Counted from the first letter of the stretch, positions 53,507 to 63,995 are shown. The stretch is DNA of 64,000 nt from Shewanella donghaensis (GCF_007567505.1 NZ_CP041783.1:2790001-2854000); one strand, 5' to 3'. The notes: generated by a model from the letters alone, not told the origin. Numbers and translations are program-made.

Positions 53507-53715
53507 ACTGCGTTAGCTTCAAGATGCTGAGCGGCAAGAAGTTCGTTAAGCTCTGAGACAGCCTGCTTTACTTTTGGCAGGCTTTTTTTCGGCATTAAAA
53601 AACGCCCCCTCCTAAACTCTAAACACCCCAAATCTTTAACCCAAATTACTCCTGTTAGAAAAATTCGTGCATGTTTAACAATTAACTTAGGTGCATATAC
53701 CGGAAACCTTCTCAT
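53503..53715 (-). CDS. ytfK: YtfK-like protein (DUF1107)
   Basis: 70 residues, [19 protein letters not shown] and [20 protein letters not shown]. It aligns with E. coli YtfK (MKIFQRYNPLQVAKYVKI and LYIKDVGAFEFDKGKIL). E. coli YtfK promotes SpoT-dependent (p)ppGpp accumulation. A strong ribosome site, AAGGAG, lies five bases before the ATG, which supports a real gene despite the 3' overlap with zapB. The zapB terminator hairpin is embedded in this coding sequence. Confidence 0.82.
   Translation of the reverse strand: MRRFPVYAPKLIVKHARIFLTGVIWVKDLGCLEFRRGRFLMPKKSLPKVKQAVSELNELLAAQHLEANAV
53560..53588 (+). terminator. zapB terminator, inside the ytfK-like gene
   Basis: AGCCTGC (53560-53566) pairs with GCAGGCT (53577-53583), followed by a T-run. 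It is on the strand opposite to the ytfK-like coding sequence. Confidence 0.8.
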
Positions 53716-54157
53716 GGTGACTCCTTACCCTATTGTTGATGTGCTCAATTGTTGATTTACTTATATCGAATTGCAGACGCTTTTTATCAAGTTGAATGAT
53801 TGATGCCGAATGGCTAACGTTGAATGACCGACGTTTTATTAGCTCATATTCGGTTCGACATTAAAATGCCCCAATTAGTTTCGTCAAATTAAACATTTTT
53901 TATACAAAAAGCGGTTTAAATAGTCTATTTATCACAAAGACATAAAAATGACGCTTGCCATTATTTTGACACCTTGATACGATAACGCTGTTACTCAGGG
54001 TAAATAACGAGCTAATTGGCTCAACACCGTATAGTTTTAGAATGATAAATTTTAAAGCATACGGTTTTTTTTTGATTTTTTTCAGTGATTAACAACAAAA
54101 AGACACAAAAAAGGAGCCTAAGGCTCCTTTTTGATATGCGTAAATTAAAGCTTCAAT
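53716..54157. other. Intergenic region between the ytfK-like gene and dsbA
   Basis: Four hundred and forty-two bases with no supported gene. A minus-strand TATAAG at about 53766, with TTGATA 19 bases upstream, is a possible ytfK promoter. Poly-T tracts occur near 54066-54082. The dsbA terminator lies at the right end. Confidence 0.4.
54107..54132 (-). terminator. dsbA terminator
   Basis: AAAAAGGAGCC and GGCTCCTTTTT form a near-perfect stem around TAA, with A and T runs on each side. It lies 25 bases after the dsbA stop on the minus strand. Confidence 0.88.
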
Positions 54158-54772
54158 TTACTTATCTTTCGTTGTTAAGTAATAAGCAATGTCCAACAGC
54201 TCATCGTAAGACTTGATTGAACCCGTCTCTACACGATATTTACCGTTTACCACCAGTGCTGGAACACCTGATAATTTCGCATTTTCAGTATCACGCTTCA
54301 TTTTGGACATTTGCGCGTTCACCATGAATGATTTAGCTGCGGCATCAAAATCTTTACCATCAACACCATTTGCAATAAACAACATACGAATGTCGTTCAA
54401 GCTTGTGAATCTTTGCTTGGTTTCATGTATTGCGTTGAAAATAGCCGCTTCAATTTTCTTCTCAACGTTTAGTTGATGCGCAATAGCAAAAGCGCGAGAC
54501 ATTTCTGTACCCATTTCTGCACCAATAAACTCAACGTGCGCTTGGTTAAACGCGACACCTTCTGGAAGTGTCGATTCAATTTTTGGCACCACTGTTTTTG
54601 AGAAGTTATAACAGTGACCACAGAAAAATGAGAAAAACTCAGTAATTTCAGGCTTAGATGTGGCAGGGCCTTCGTTAATCACGGTGTAATGCACACCTTC
54701 TTGATAATTTGTAGCTGTCGCTGCCATTGGTGCTAATAATAATGCTGCAGCCATTAATAGTGCTTTTTTCAT
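54158..54772 (-). CDS. dsbA: Thiol:disulfide interchange protein DsbA
   Basis: A 204-residue periplasmic oxidase that introduces disulfide bonds. The signal peptide MKKALLMAAALLLAPMAATA is clear. The active site is CGHC at residues 51-54 (E. coli has CPHC). The cis-Pro loop GVPALVVNGKYRV is present. It lies downstream of srkA on the same strand, as in E. coli, with a 153-base gap. Confidence 0.95.
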   Translation of the reverse strand: MKKALLMAAALLLAPMAATATNYQEGVHYTVINEGPATSKPEITEFFSFFCGHCYNFSKTVVPKIESTLPEGVAFNQAHVEFIGAEMGTEMSRAFAIAHQLNVEKKIEAAIFNAIHETKQRFTSLNDIRMLFIANGVDGKDFDAAAKSFMVNAQMSKMKRDTENAKLSGVPALVVNGKYRVETGSIKSYDELLDIAYYLTTKDK

Positions 54773-54925
54773 GATGCTTCCTTTAAGTATGCATTCTCAA
54801 TTATGCCAAGGCATAGTTAACGCTAAAATTTATCTGAATCTATATTAATGTAGATTATCTCGTTTGCTCAAGACCTTATCAGGATCATTTGTAACAATCT
54901 ACGTAATGCTTTGCACTGAGTTAAA

Positions 54926-56068
54926 TTAAAAACTCATTAAACTCAGCGGCTCCTCATTAAGCGCGGCAAGTTGTTCTTTAAACGCTAATGTTTGTTGTTC
55001 CCAGTATTTGATGTCACCAAACCACGGAAAGTTCCTTGGGAAAGCAGGATCTTGCCAACGCTTTGTCAACCATGCATTATAATGAATCATTCTTAAGGCG
55101 CGTAATGGCTCAATGAGTTTTAACTGCCTTTGGTCAAAATCGCAAAACTCTTGATACGCCTCAAGTAACACATCCAGCTGTAATAACCGCTGCGCTCTAT
55201 CACCCGTCAGCATCATCCAGATATCTTGTATTGCAGGCCCTTGTCGAGCATCATCTAAATCCACAAAACCGGGTCCATCTGGAGTCCACAGAATATTACT
55301 TGGGTGTAAATCCCCGTGTAATCGCAAGGTCTCAAACTGGTTGTCAGCTAAGGCCTCTTTCGCTTTAGCTAACACCTGCTCTGCAACCGTAAAAAATTGT
55401 TCGCTAATACCCTCAGAGACTCGGCCTGATTCCTTCAAGTAATTAAGCGCGTCATCACCTAATATTTGACTGCTTAATGGCTCTCTGTATTTGAAAGTAT
55501 CTTTACTGGCGTACTGGTGTATACGGCCAATAAACCGACCTGCTGATTCAAGTTGGTCAAGATTATCCACTTCAAACGAACGCCCGCCGATAGAAGGAAA
55601 TAAAGTAAATCGATAACCTTTAAATTCATGAAGCGTTTTACCCTCAACAATCACCGGCACTGCTATGGGAATATCTTCAGCAGCTAACGCGAGCGCATAA
55701 TCATGTTCTTCTTGAATTTGATCATTGCTCCAGCGATGTGGTCGGTAAAACTTAACCACATAGCGATTACCGCGATCACAGCGAAACTGATACACGCGGT
55801 TTTCATAGCTATTTAATGCTAGCAGCCCTGTTTCAGGATAGATGCTAAGGCTCTCAATCGCATCTAGGATTAAATCTGGCGTCAAGGCTTGGTAATGAAA
55901 AGAAGTCTCGTCAGCGGCCGTTTCTGACACGTTATCGTCAATGCTTATTTCTGCTTCAATGATATTGCCTGACTTTTCTTGGCTGTCGATGTCTTCATCG
56001 CTGTCAGCATTGTCTTTGTCAGCATGGTCGTGGCCAAGATAGTCGTTATCAACATCGTCATTATTCAT
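54926..56068 (-). CDS. srkA: Stress-response kinase SrkA (YihE)
   Basis: A Ser/Thr kinase-like protein of 380 residues from the ATG at 56068 (MNNDDVDNDYLG), five bases behind AAGGA. The APH-like kinase core begins near residue 58 (FHYQALTPDLILDAIESL). Nucleotide Lys is in YVVKFYRP, the catalytic loop is LHGDLHPSNILW and the metal site is FVDLDDARQGP. Residues 1-57 form an Asp/Glu/His-rich acidic extension absent from E. coli SrkA (328 residues). It overlaps the upstream DUF3630 gene by eight bases. Confidence 0.92.
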   Translation of the reverse strand: MNNDDVDNDYLGHDHADKDNADSDEDIDSQEKSGNIIEAEISIDDNVSETAADETSFHYQALTPDLILDAIESLSIYPETGLLALNSYENRVYQFRCDRGNRYVVKFYRPHRWSNDQIQEEHDYALALAAEDIPIAVPVIVEGKTLHEFKGYRFTLFPSIGGRSFEVDNLDQLESAGRFIGRIHQYASKDTFKYREPLSSQILGDDALNYLKESGRVSEGISEQFFTVAEQVLAKAKEALADNQFETLRLHGDLHPSNILWTPDGPGFVDLDDARQGPAIQDIWMMLTGDRAQRLLQLDVLLEAYQEFCDFDQRQLKLIEPLRALRMIHYNAWLTKRWQDPAFPRNFPWFGDIKYWEQQTLAFKEQLAALNEEPLSLMSF

Positions 56069-56384
56069 GGGTATCCTTCGGCTCATGTTGACCAATTAGC
56101 GGTTGTAGCAAAGTAATTAAATATTCTAGCACTTCTAGATCAGCTTCGACTTCCGTTGATATCCAACAGATATCGCCGTAGAACTCGTAATTTAGCCACA
56201 GTTGACTACCTTCAAAATTCAGCAGCCATTGATGGCGGTCTGCGCCCCATTGACGCTCACGAATATCACAATCTATTGCTAACGCTAATGGCTCAGCAAA
56301 GTTTTCAAATTGTTCGAAATCTATTTCAGCTGAAATCAAAATACTCAGCGACGTTTTATCTAATTGCACCGAACGCAATATCAT
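56061..56384 (-). CDS. DUF3630 family protein
   Basis: 107 residues with no signal or membrane segment, acidic (MILRSVQLDKTSLSILISAE, then WLNYEFYGDICWISTEVE). I recognise it as probably DUF3630, of unknown function. It overlaps srkA by eight bases and is likely cotranscribed with it. The gap to the upstream selO gene is 45 bases, so selO-DUF3630-srkA may form one unit. Confidence 0.6.
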   Translation of the reverse strand: MILRSVQLDKTSLSILISAEIDFEQFENFAEPLALAIDCDIRERQWGADRHQWLLNFEGSQLWLNYEFYGDICWISTEVEADLEVLEYLITLLQPLIGQHEPKDTHE

Positions 56385-56429
56385 GGTGTTCCTTTAAAAT
56401 TCTAAACTTAGTTTTTACTCAGTAAAAAG

Positions 56430-57941
56430 TTAGCTACTACAAGACATAATCAAGCCTTGTCCCCATTGAGGCGGTCTATTGGCATAATGTTCAAATTCAG
56501 TTTGCTCGGCATAAGGCTGTGTGAGTAATTGATGTAACTCTACGACCTTACTATTATCACCTTCTTCAGCGGCAACAATGGCTTCTTGAGCCAGATAATT
56601 TCGTAACACATATTTTGGATTCACACTGTTGCGATCCGCTTGCCATTGGGCAATATCAGCAACGTTACCCACCCGTTTCTGATACGTTTTGTACCATTCA
56701 TCAAATTTCGGTCTATCGATTATCTCATCAGCGATATTAGCTTTGGTACTGCTAATATCAAGTTGCCCCAATGCTCTAAATGTATTGGTGTAGTCCAACT
56801 TATTATGTTGTAACACATGGCAAAAGCGGCCGATAAAATCTAAATCTGTTTTATCTTGTTCTTGTGACTCAATTGCTGTTAGCGCACGCATGCTGATACC
56901 CATTTTCGCGCGCATCAGCAGTAAGTATTGCTTCACTAGCTCAGCTTGATAGGTATTTAATGCTGCCACTAAATCATCAGATTCAATCACCGGCGCTAAT
57001 GCCTGGGCTAAGCGCTGTAAATTCCATAAACCCACACCGGGTTGCTGACCAAAGGCATAGCGACCTTGAGGATCTGAATGATTACAAATAAAGTCTTCTT
57101 TAAAAGTATCTAAAAAGGCAAATGGACCAAAATCAAAGCTATCACCCAAAATAGACATATTGTCTGTATTAAGTACCCCATGAGCAAAACCAACGGCTTG
57201 CCAGTGGCCGATTAAAATTGCGGTATCTTTTACCACTTGGGTAAACCAGGCTTTATAGCCTTGATAATCTTGAGTCAAATGTGGGTAATGCTGTTTAATC
57301 GTAAAATTAAGCAACTGAATAAGCTTGTCTTTACCGCCCTGTTCACTGTGGCAAAAATATTCAAAGTGACCAAAACGAATATGACTCTTAGCTAACCGCA
57401 CCGTAATAGCAGCGGTTTCTTGAGATTCTCGCCACACTGGTAAATCTGAACCAATCACCGCTAGTGCTCTGGTTGTCGGAATGGATAATGCCGCTAACGC
57501 CTCTGACGCTAAAAATTCTCGCACTGCAGAGCGCATAACTGCTCGGCCATCACCACTACGAGAATAAGGCGTTGGCCCTGCGCCTTTTAAAGCCACATCC
57601 CAAGTAGATGTTTTATTTAAAGGCTCGCTTGAATAACGAGGGTCTGCGATTGCTTCACCCAGAATGATTGAACGTCCATCACCTAATCGAGGGCTGTAAC
57701 CGCCAAATTGATGACCACTGTATACTTGAGCGTAATAACTGGCACCTGGCATTGCATGATTAGCCGATAATTGCATTAGCAATTCATCAGGTGTATCGCC
57801 GTTATTCAGCTTCCGTTCAACGCCAATCAGTTCAGCTGCATCATCACTCCAAGCTAACCAATGGGGCTGACTAATGGGTAACGGATAGACCTGAGAGTAA
57901 AAACCTTCAAGTTGTTCAAAATAATCCTGCTTAAACTGCAT
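56430..57941 (-). CDS. selO: Protein adenylyltransferase SelO (YdiU)
   Basis: A 503-residue pseudokinase-fold enzyme that transfers AMP to proteins. Conserved parts are [51 protein letters not shown] and DFGPFAF. The C-terminus is SCSS, with Cys at the position of selenocysteine in animal SelO. The length is near the bacterial norm (about 480). The start is [17 protein letters not shown]. Confidence 0.95.
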   Translation of the reverse strand: MQFKQDYFEQLEGFYSQVYPLPISQPHWLAWSDDAAELIGVERKLNNGDTPDELLMQLSANHAMPGASYYAQVYSGHQFGGYSPRLGDGRSIILGEAIADPRYSSEPLNKTSTWDVALKGAGPTPYSRSGDGRAVMRSAVREFLASEALAALSIPTTRALAVIGSDLPVWRESQETAAITVRLAKSHIRFGHFEYFCHSEQGGKDKLIQLLNFTIKQHYPHLTQDYQGYKAWFTQVVKDTAILIGHWQAVGFAHGVLNTDNMSILGDSFDFGPFAFLDTFKEDFICNHSDPQGRYAFGQQPGVGLWNLQRLAQALAPVIESDDLVAALNTYQAELVKQYLLLMRAKMGISMRALTAIESQEQDKTDLDFIGRFCHVLQHNKLDYTNTFRALGQLDISSTKANIADEIIDRPKFDEWYKTYQKRVGNVADIAQWQADRNSVNPKYVLRNYLAQEAIVAAEEGDNSKVVELHQLLTQPYAEQTEFEHYANRPPQWGQGLIMSCSS

Positions 57942-58025
57942 TTAACCTATTCCCTTAGCGCGACTCTGACGATAAATTTCACTGTGATTTATAGCGTTTT
58001 TTTATACTAAATTACGAAATAAGCC

Positions 58026-58370
58026 TTACTGGCAAATAATGGCATTGTCATCATTGACCTGACATAGCTGCTTGCATTGATAGCCTTTATCAATGGCTAC
58101 AGGTATAGCGGTGGCATTTTCTAATGAATCTGCATCCATTTCCATATTAGGGATATTTTTGCCACTTAATCTCAGCATTCCCTTCGCCTTGGCTTGGCAT
58201 TGATCAATGGTGTCGTAATACCCAGCTATGTATTCGGCTTGAAGAGGATTTTGCGGTGTTTTGGCCTCTTCGGCATAATAAAAAAGCGTCCATTCTGGGG
58301 TGCGAATACAACCACTGAGACCGATGATCGCCAGAAATAAAAATACCGTATTACGTACTTTATGATTCAT
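58026..58370 (-). CDS. Small lipoprotein of unknown function
   Basis: 114 residues from the ATG at 58370, with AGAGG seven bases upstream; six in-frame codons before it are not supported. The lipobox is IIGLSGC, with Cys near residue 21. The mature part has four more cysteines (CQAKAKG, CKQLC and the final CQ), so disulfides are likely. I do not recognise the family. Confidence 0.75.
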   Translation of the reverse strand: MNHKVRNTVFLFLAIIGLSGCIRTPEWTLFYYAEEAKTPQNPLQAEYIAGYYDTIDQCQAKAKGMLRLSGKNIPNMEMDADSLENATAIPVAIDKGYQCKQLCQVNDDNAIICQ

Positions 58371-58491
58371 ACATACCTCTTTGAACATGCTTAACTTCCT
58401 TTGTTTAACCTCATTCAGAACTTTGAAATGAGTAACCTAATAAGTGAAATCTATCTGAATACAGCTGCTTAGTTGTTTAAGAACAGGCAAT

Positions 58492-58518
58492 AAAAAAGCG
58501 AACCTAAGTCCGCTTTCA
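58492..58518 (-). terminator. Terminator of the Pro-Glu repeat gene
   Basis: On the minus strand AAAGCGGAC and GTTCGCTTT form a stem with one mismatch around TTAG, followed by a T-run. Confidence 0.65.
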
Positions 58519-58605
58519 TTACGATATAGCCATTATACTAGATCATGGTTAAACCTAATAAACTAAATCATGATTACTCTAATAAACCAGTAATAACCAT
58601 TTAGC

Positions 58606-59441
<836 letters not shown>

Positions 59442-59757
59442 TTACAACACCATACCTGTGTCATTTCCTGTGTATGTAAATAGCATTGAAAATTGCATCA
59501 ATGCATATCCATGGAAGTTAGTTCAATTCAGACTCGCTGAAAATTTAAACAACTTGAACTAATATTAATAAGCTATTGTTAGGTAACAAATCAAGTATTT
59601 ATCCTGCTTTTGTGGCTGAAAACACCATAACTTACAATTATGTCTAATTTTAAATATTATGTGCTCTAGTTCAAGCTTATTAAGGGTTAAATTGAACTGA
59701 CCTTATTAGGTTGGGTAAACTAACCATACCCGAGTGATTTACTATGGTATTAATGCT
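59442..59757. other. Divergent intergenic region before the ygbA-like gene
   Basis: About 316 AT-rich bases between divergent genes. A short dyad TGCAT-CA-ATGCA lies near 59493-59504. No promoter was called with confidence. Confidence 0.35.
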
Positions 59758-60204
59758 ATGACAATAAGCTCTATTCTTTCAGGTAAACTCTTATACGAGT
59801 TCAATACCATGCGTGCTATGGCAAAAATCTATTGTCGTAATCATCACCAAATTCAGCTGACGCAAATAGCAGATAATCAATCATCTGCTAAGCAGCCAAC
59901 TCAGCAATCACTTTGCCCCGATTGCATTGAGTTGCTCGAGTATGCTGAAAAACGTTTAGATAGATGCCCCTATGGTCAGCACAAACCCACTTGTAATAAA
60001 TGCCCTGTTCATTGCTATAAACCGCACATGAAACAAAGAGTACGTGAAATAATGATCTACTCAGGCCCTAGAATGCTCATTCCCCATCCTATTATGGCAA
60101 TTAAACATTTATTAGCTGAACGAAAGCCTACTCCAGGTAAACCGCCTGAAGCGGCATCGAATCGCCATATGAGAAAACAAAAAATCAATAACAGAACTGT
60201 TTGA
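59758..60204 (+). CDS. ygbA: YgbA-family protein (nitrous oxide-stimulated promoter family)
   Basis: 148 residues from the ATG at 59758; a GTG at 59734 would add eight. The cysteine-rich core matches E. coli YgbA: LCPDCIELLEYAEKRLDRCP, then KPTCNKCPVHCYKP, and GPRMLIPHPIMAIKHLL. The cysteines suggest metal or Fe-S binding. YgbA is linked to nitrosative stress in enterics; its role here is not known from sequence. Confidence 0.85.
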   Translation: MTISSILSGKLLYEFNTMRAMAKIYCRNHHQIQLTQIADNQSSAKQPTQQSLCPDCIELLEYAEKRLDRCPYGQHKPTCNKCPVHCYKPHMKQRVREIMIYSGPRMLIPHPIMAIKHLLAERKPTPGKPPEAASNRHMRKQKINNRTV

Positions 60205-60250
60205 AGTTGCTGCTTTAAGGTAATATCCACTGACAAATAAGGGGTAACTC

Positions 60251-61174
60251 ATCGAATTTAGTCAGTTTTTTTCTCAAGCTTACATTTGGCTATCATTACT
60301 TGCGGGCATACATTGTCTGGGGGTGGGTTTTTACGTCCGCTACATTTATGCTAATAATGACAATAGCACCATAAGAAGTAACCGCTTATTAGGTGCGATA
60401 TTCATGTTAATTTCAATTTTCTTCTTTTTGGGTTCTATCACCCGAGAAAATGCACCTATTCAGATACATTTCATCATGACACTCATGGTGCCATTCTATT
60501 TATTATTGATGCCCTTACTGTTTGCTTATTGTAAGACCTGCCTGCAAATAAAAGTCAGCGATAACAACATTATCAAGCATCTGCTGCCTAGTTTAATCTC
60601 AATGGTGGTTATTGCGGTCGCAGTCTCATTCAACATAGGGCTCAGCCCCGATGCAATACATATAAAAGCAGATAGCATCAGTGAGCTCAGCCATATCAAT
60701 ATGATCGCATTAGTGATGCCTGCGGTGATTATGTGTCAAAGTGGCCTTTATTTCGTCTTAATCGCCCGCTCACTTCGCCAACATAAAAGGCGTTTTAAAC
60801 TAACCAGTAACCAAACCTTAAAAGATATCCGTTTTCGTTGGTTATTAATTTTAACCGGCGGTATTTTAATAAATTGGTCACTACGGTTAATCATCGTACT
60901 TTTACCGTTTTATTTGGGTGATACAGTTTCAAGCTTCACCCATGATATTGCTCGCCTAGCTGTACTACTCACGGTTTATGGGTTTGCTATTTATGGCTTA
61001 CATCAAATTACGCGAGCAGCATATCTGCGGAGTAACAACAATATTTCACAATCAAAATCTGCTAAACAAGGTACGCCAGCAAAAGCCAGTGAACAGCTGC
61101 TTAACTCTGAAGAATTGAATTATTTACAGAGCATTATGCGCGAAGAAGACACAACCGAAAAACGCCTCCATTAA
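60251..61174 (+). CDS. 7TM sensor-like protein without DNA-binding domain; ATC start suspected
   Basis: An integral membrane protein with about seven hydrophobic segments. The layout resembles the membrane half of AraC-type regulators, including a linker (NSEELNYLQSIMREED) that normally leads into the helix-turn-helix, but here the protein stops. No ATG or TTG is available at the natural start. AAGGGG at 60238-60243 lies seven bases before ATC 60251, which opens a frame IEFSQFFSQAYIWLSLLAGI that adds the first membrane segment. The next usable start is GTG 60323, which would cut this segment. An ATC start, or an ATG-to-ATC change or error, is inferred. The S9 peptidase gene follows 25 bases later. 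Confidence 0.65.
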   Translation: MEFSQFFSQAYIWLSLLAGIHCLGVGFYVRYIYANNDNSTIRSNRLLGAIFMLISIFFFLGSITRENAPIQIHFIMTLMVPFYLLLMPLLFAYCKTCLQIKVSDNNIIKHLLPSLISMVVIAVAVSFNIGLSPDAIHIKADSISELSHINMIALVMPAVIMCQSGLYFVLIARSLRQHKRRFKLTSNQTLKDIRFRWLLILTGGILINWSLRLIIVLLPFYLGDTVSSFTHDIARLAVLLTVYGFAIYGLHQITRAAYLRSNNNISQSKSAKQGTPAKASEQLLNSEELNYLQSIMREEDTTEKRLH

Positions 61175-61199
61175 TCAGAATAATAAGGAAAGGAGCTCC

Positions 61200-63254
61200 A
61201 TGAAAGCATTCACTTTAGGTTTAAGCAAAATCGGATTGATTAGCTTAATTGGCTTAACCACTCAGGCTCTAGCCAGCAATGAGCCACATAAAATCACTAT
61301 TGACGATTTCTTTGATATTGGCGTAATGAAGCAAGTCACTTTGAGCCCAAATGGGAAAGAAGCAATTTGGGTAGAAAGTCGTTGGGATAAAGAGCTGGAT
61401 AAATCACAAGCTGATTTATGGAAAGTAGAAACCACAACGCGTAAAACCCAGCGCCTTACATTCAGTAATGAAAATGAATCAAGTGCAGTGTGGAGTCCTG
61501 ATGGACAATATATTTACTTTATTACCAAACGTACTCATGACGTAAAAAAAGCGCCTTTCAATGGTAAAAACCAGGTCTTTAGAATGTCGAAAGACGGCGC
61601 TGATATGCAACCTATGACGAAAGAGTCCACCGGTGTTAATGCATTTCAGCTCAGTAAAGATGGCCAACATTTATACTTTACCGGTAATAAAACGGTTGAT
61701 GAAACCGACCATTGGAGCTCGATGCGAGCAACTCATGGTGCGCCTCAATATGGTCATGGTTCCCATGAATCAAACCCACTCTTTGTTATAGATTTACAGC
61801 ATTACAAACAACAAACATTGATTGATGATGGCAAGGTTGTTTGGCAATTCAGTGTTAATGAAGATCAATCGAAAATTGCCCGCATCATTACCGATGATAA
61901 TGAATTGGTTAAACTAGAAGGTTGGTCTGACATTGATATTTTTGATGTCAAAAAGAAATCCCATGACCTATTACAAGATAAACAATGGCGTGCTCAAGCC
62001 CCTTCTCCTTATGGTTGGTTGCTCGGCTTAGATTGGCACGATGATAATAAACAATTAGCCTTTAGAATTGATTTTGATGGTCATCCAGGAAAATTATTCG
62101 TCGCTAATACCAGTAGCAACAAGATCACCGAGATAACGAGACCTGATAGTGTCACACTTAATGGTGCTGATATTAAATGGCGCCCTAAGAGTGATGAAAT
62201 TTGTTATCGCGCCGCCGATTTCGCAAGAGTAAAACTGTACTGCACTGAGTTTGAGAAAGGCGAACAAGCGGATACTCGCAGCGTGATCAATGCCGACTTA
62301 GTAATGGGAAGCTATGACTTCACCCCATCAGGTAAGCAGTTAGTACTTAGTCATAATGGCCTTACTCATTTCAGTGACATGTTTATTGCTGATGCCGATA
62401 ATCGCCGTGCAAAAATCAAACGCATTACCGATATCAATGCACAAGTTAAGCAATGGCAACTGCCACAAATATCTATCGTAAAATGGAAAGCACCTGACGG
62501 CAGTGATGTTGAAGGTATTTTAGAACTGCCCCATGGCTATGATAAAAACCAAGGACGCTTGCCATTAGTGGTGCAAATCCACGGTGGACCTACAGCAGCA
62601 ACACCCTACGCTCTGCAACATAGATCTTATGGACGCGGGACATTCTCAGCTGACGGCTGGGCTATTCTGTCGCCTAATTACCGTGGGTCGACTGGCTATG
62701 GCGACAAATTCCTCACTGATTTAGTCGGCCGAGAGCATGATATTGAAGTCAAAGATATTCTTGCTGGTGTTGATCACTTAATTGCTGAAGGCATAGTAGA
62801 CGAAGACAAAATGGCGGTGATGGGTTGGAGTAATGGCGGTTACTTAACCAATGCGCTCATTAGCACCACCACTCGTTTTAAAGCGGCCAGCTCTGGAGCT
62901 GGAGTATTTGATCAACGCTTACAGTGGATGCTAGAAGACACGCCAGGTCATGTGGTTAACTTCATGGAAGGTTTGCCGTGGGATAAACCAGAAGCGTATA
63001 CCCACGGTTCATCACTCTCTACGGCTGATAAGATCAAAACTCCGACACTGATCCATATTGGTGAGAATGATCAACGCGTTCCCGTTGGCCATGCCCAAGG
63101 TCTATACCGTGCACTTAAACACTACCTTGATGTACCGGTAGAGTTAGTAATTTATCCAGGCGAAGGCCACGGCCTGAGTCATTATCAGCATCGAAAAGCC
63201 AAAATGGAGTGGGATAAAAAGTGGTTTGATTACTATGTGTTGGGTATTGAGTAA
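61200..63254 (+). CDS. S9-family prolyl oligopeptidase-like serine peptidase
   Basis: 684 residues with an N-terminal signal peptide (cleavage after QALAS near 28), so periplasmic or secreted. Residues about 30-420 form a WD40/TolB-like propeller (SPDGQYIYFITKR). The C-terminal alpha/beta-hydrolase has nucleophile Ser in MGWSNGGYL near 543, acid Asp in GENDQRVP near 624 and His in GEGHGLSH near 657. GGTxxxGG-like residues are replaced by HGGPTAATP. It is a dipeptidyl or acylaminoacyl peptidase type; the exact substrate is unknown. AAGGAAAGGAG precedes the ATG. Confidence 0.92.
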   Translation: MKAFTLGLSKIGLISLIGLTTQALASNEPHKITIDDFFDIGVMKQVTLSPNGKEAIWVESRWDKELDKSQADLWKVETTTRKTQRLTFSNENESSAVWSPDGQYIYFITKRTHDVKKAPFNGKNQVFRMSKDGADMQPMTKESTGVNAFQLSKDGQHLYFTGNKTVDETDHWSSMRATHGAPQYGHGSHESNPLFVIDLQHYKQQTLIDDGKVVWQFSVNEDQSKIARIITDDNELVKLEGWSDIDIFDVKKKSHDLLQDKQWRAQAPSPYGWLLGLDWHDDNKQLAFRIDFDGHPGKLFVANTSSNKITEITRPDSVTLNGADIKWRPKSDEICYRAADFARVKLYCTEFEKGEQADTRSVINADLVMGSYDFTPSGKQLVLSHNGLTHFSDMFIADADNRRAKIKRITDINAQVKQWQLPQISIVKWKAPDGSDVEGILELPHGYDKNQGRLPLVVQIHGGPTAATPYALQHRSYGRGTFSADGWAILSPNYRGSTGYGDKFLTDLVGREHDIEVKDILAGVDHLIAEGIVDEDKMAVMGWSNGGYLTNALISTTTRFKAASSGAGVFDQRLQWMLEDTPGHVVNFMEGLPWDKPEAYTHGSSLSTADKIKTPTLIHIGENDQRVPVGHAQGLYRALKHYLDVPVELVIYPGEGHGLSHYQHRKAKMEWDKKWFDYYVLGIE

Positions 63255-63308
63255 TACTGGCCAGAGACAAAGGTAATACGCCAGCCAATTGAACTATTTG
63301 TCATTTCT

Positions 63309-63338
63309 AACGCTTAATATCAGCATTAAGCGTTTTAT
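63309..63338 (+). terminator. Terminator after the S9 peptidase gene
   Basis: AACGCTTAAT (63309-63318) pairs with ATTAAGCGTT (63325-63334), followed by a short T-rich run. Confidence 0.7.
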
Positions 63339-63422
63339 TACCGCTTTGTTGAGTTTGTATTTGGTATGCTAACGTTCGCATATCCTTAAATCGTATAATT
63401 AATGCCATACATAGGAGTTTTT

Positions 63423-63995
63423 ATGAAACATTTATTATCACTGGTTTCCATGACGCTAGTGCTGCTTGGGCTAACATTTTCAACGACTGCACATGCAGAT
63501 AAATATACCGATGCCATTAGCGACTTTAAAAAAGCGCCTGAAGTACAAAACTTTTTTAGTAGCGCCTACGGCTATGCCATTTACCCGACAGTAGGTAAAG
63601 GCGGTATTGGTATTGGTGCAGCATATGGCCCAGGACGAGTTTATAAAGGTGGCGTCCATACCGGAGATTCTAGCCTGTCACAGCTTTCAATTGGTTTTCA
63701 ATTAGGTGGCCAAGCTTATAGCGAAATTATTTTCTTTAAAAATGCTGCAGCTTATAACGACTTTACCAGTGGCACCTTTGAATTTAGTGCTCAAGCATCT
63801 GCCGTTGCCATTACTGTCGGCGCTAATGCACAAGTGGGCTCTACCGGTAATTCAGCCGGAGCAGGCAACGCGGGCAATCGCACTGCGGCAAGTGCGTCTT
63901 ATATGAATGGTATGGCGATTTTCACTGCTGCAAAGGGTGGCTTAATGTATGAAGCTGCTATTGCAGGTCAAGCATTCAGTTTTGATCCCAAATAA
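63423..63995 (+). CDS. SYLF/YSC84-domain lipid-binding protein
   Basis: 190 residues from the ATG at 63423, with AGGAG five bases upstream; an ATG seven codons earlier lacks a ribosome site. The signal peptide ends at TAHA (residue 25). The SYLF domain shows SSAYGYAIYPTVGKGGIGIG, GRVYKGGVHTGDSSLSQLSI and QLGGQAYSEIIFFKN, typical of the family, followed by a Gly/Ala/Asn-rich loop (about 140-165). Family members bind phosphoinositides in eukaryotes; the bacterial role is uncertain. The gene is complete, with its stop at 63993. Confidence 0.88.
   Translation: MKHLLSLVSMTLVLLGLTFSTTAHADKYTDAISDFKKAPEVQNFFSSAYGYAIYPTVGKGGIGIGAAYGPGRVYKGGVHTGDSSLSQLSIGFQLGGQAYSEIIFFKNAAAYNDFTSGTFEFSAQASAVAITVGANAQVGSTGNSAGAGNAGNRTAASASYMNGMAIFTAAKGGLMYEAAIAGQAFSFDPK

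Noticed and set aside
59483-59510. TGCAT-CA-ATGCA dyad as an NsrR site for the ygbA-like gene
   Set aside because: It lacks the flanking AAG/CTT bases of the NsrR consensus and lies about 250 bases upstream of the start.
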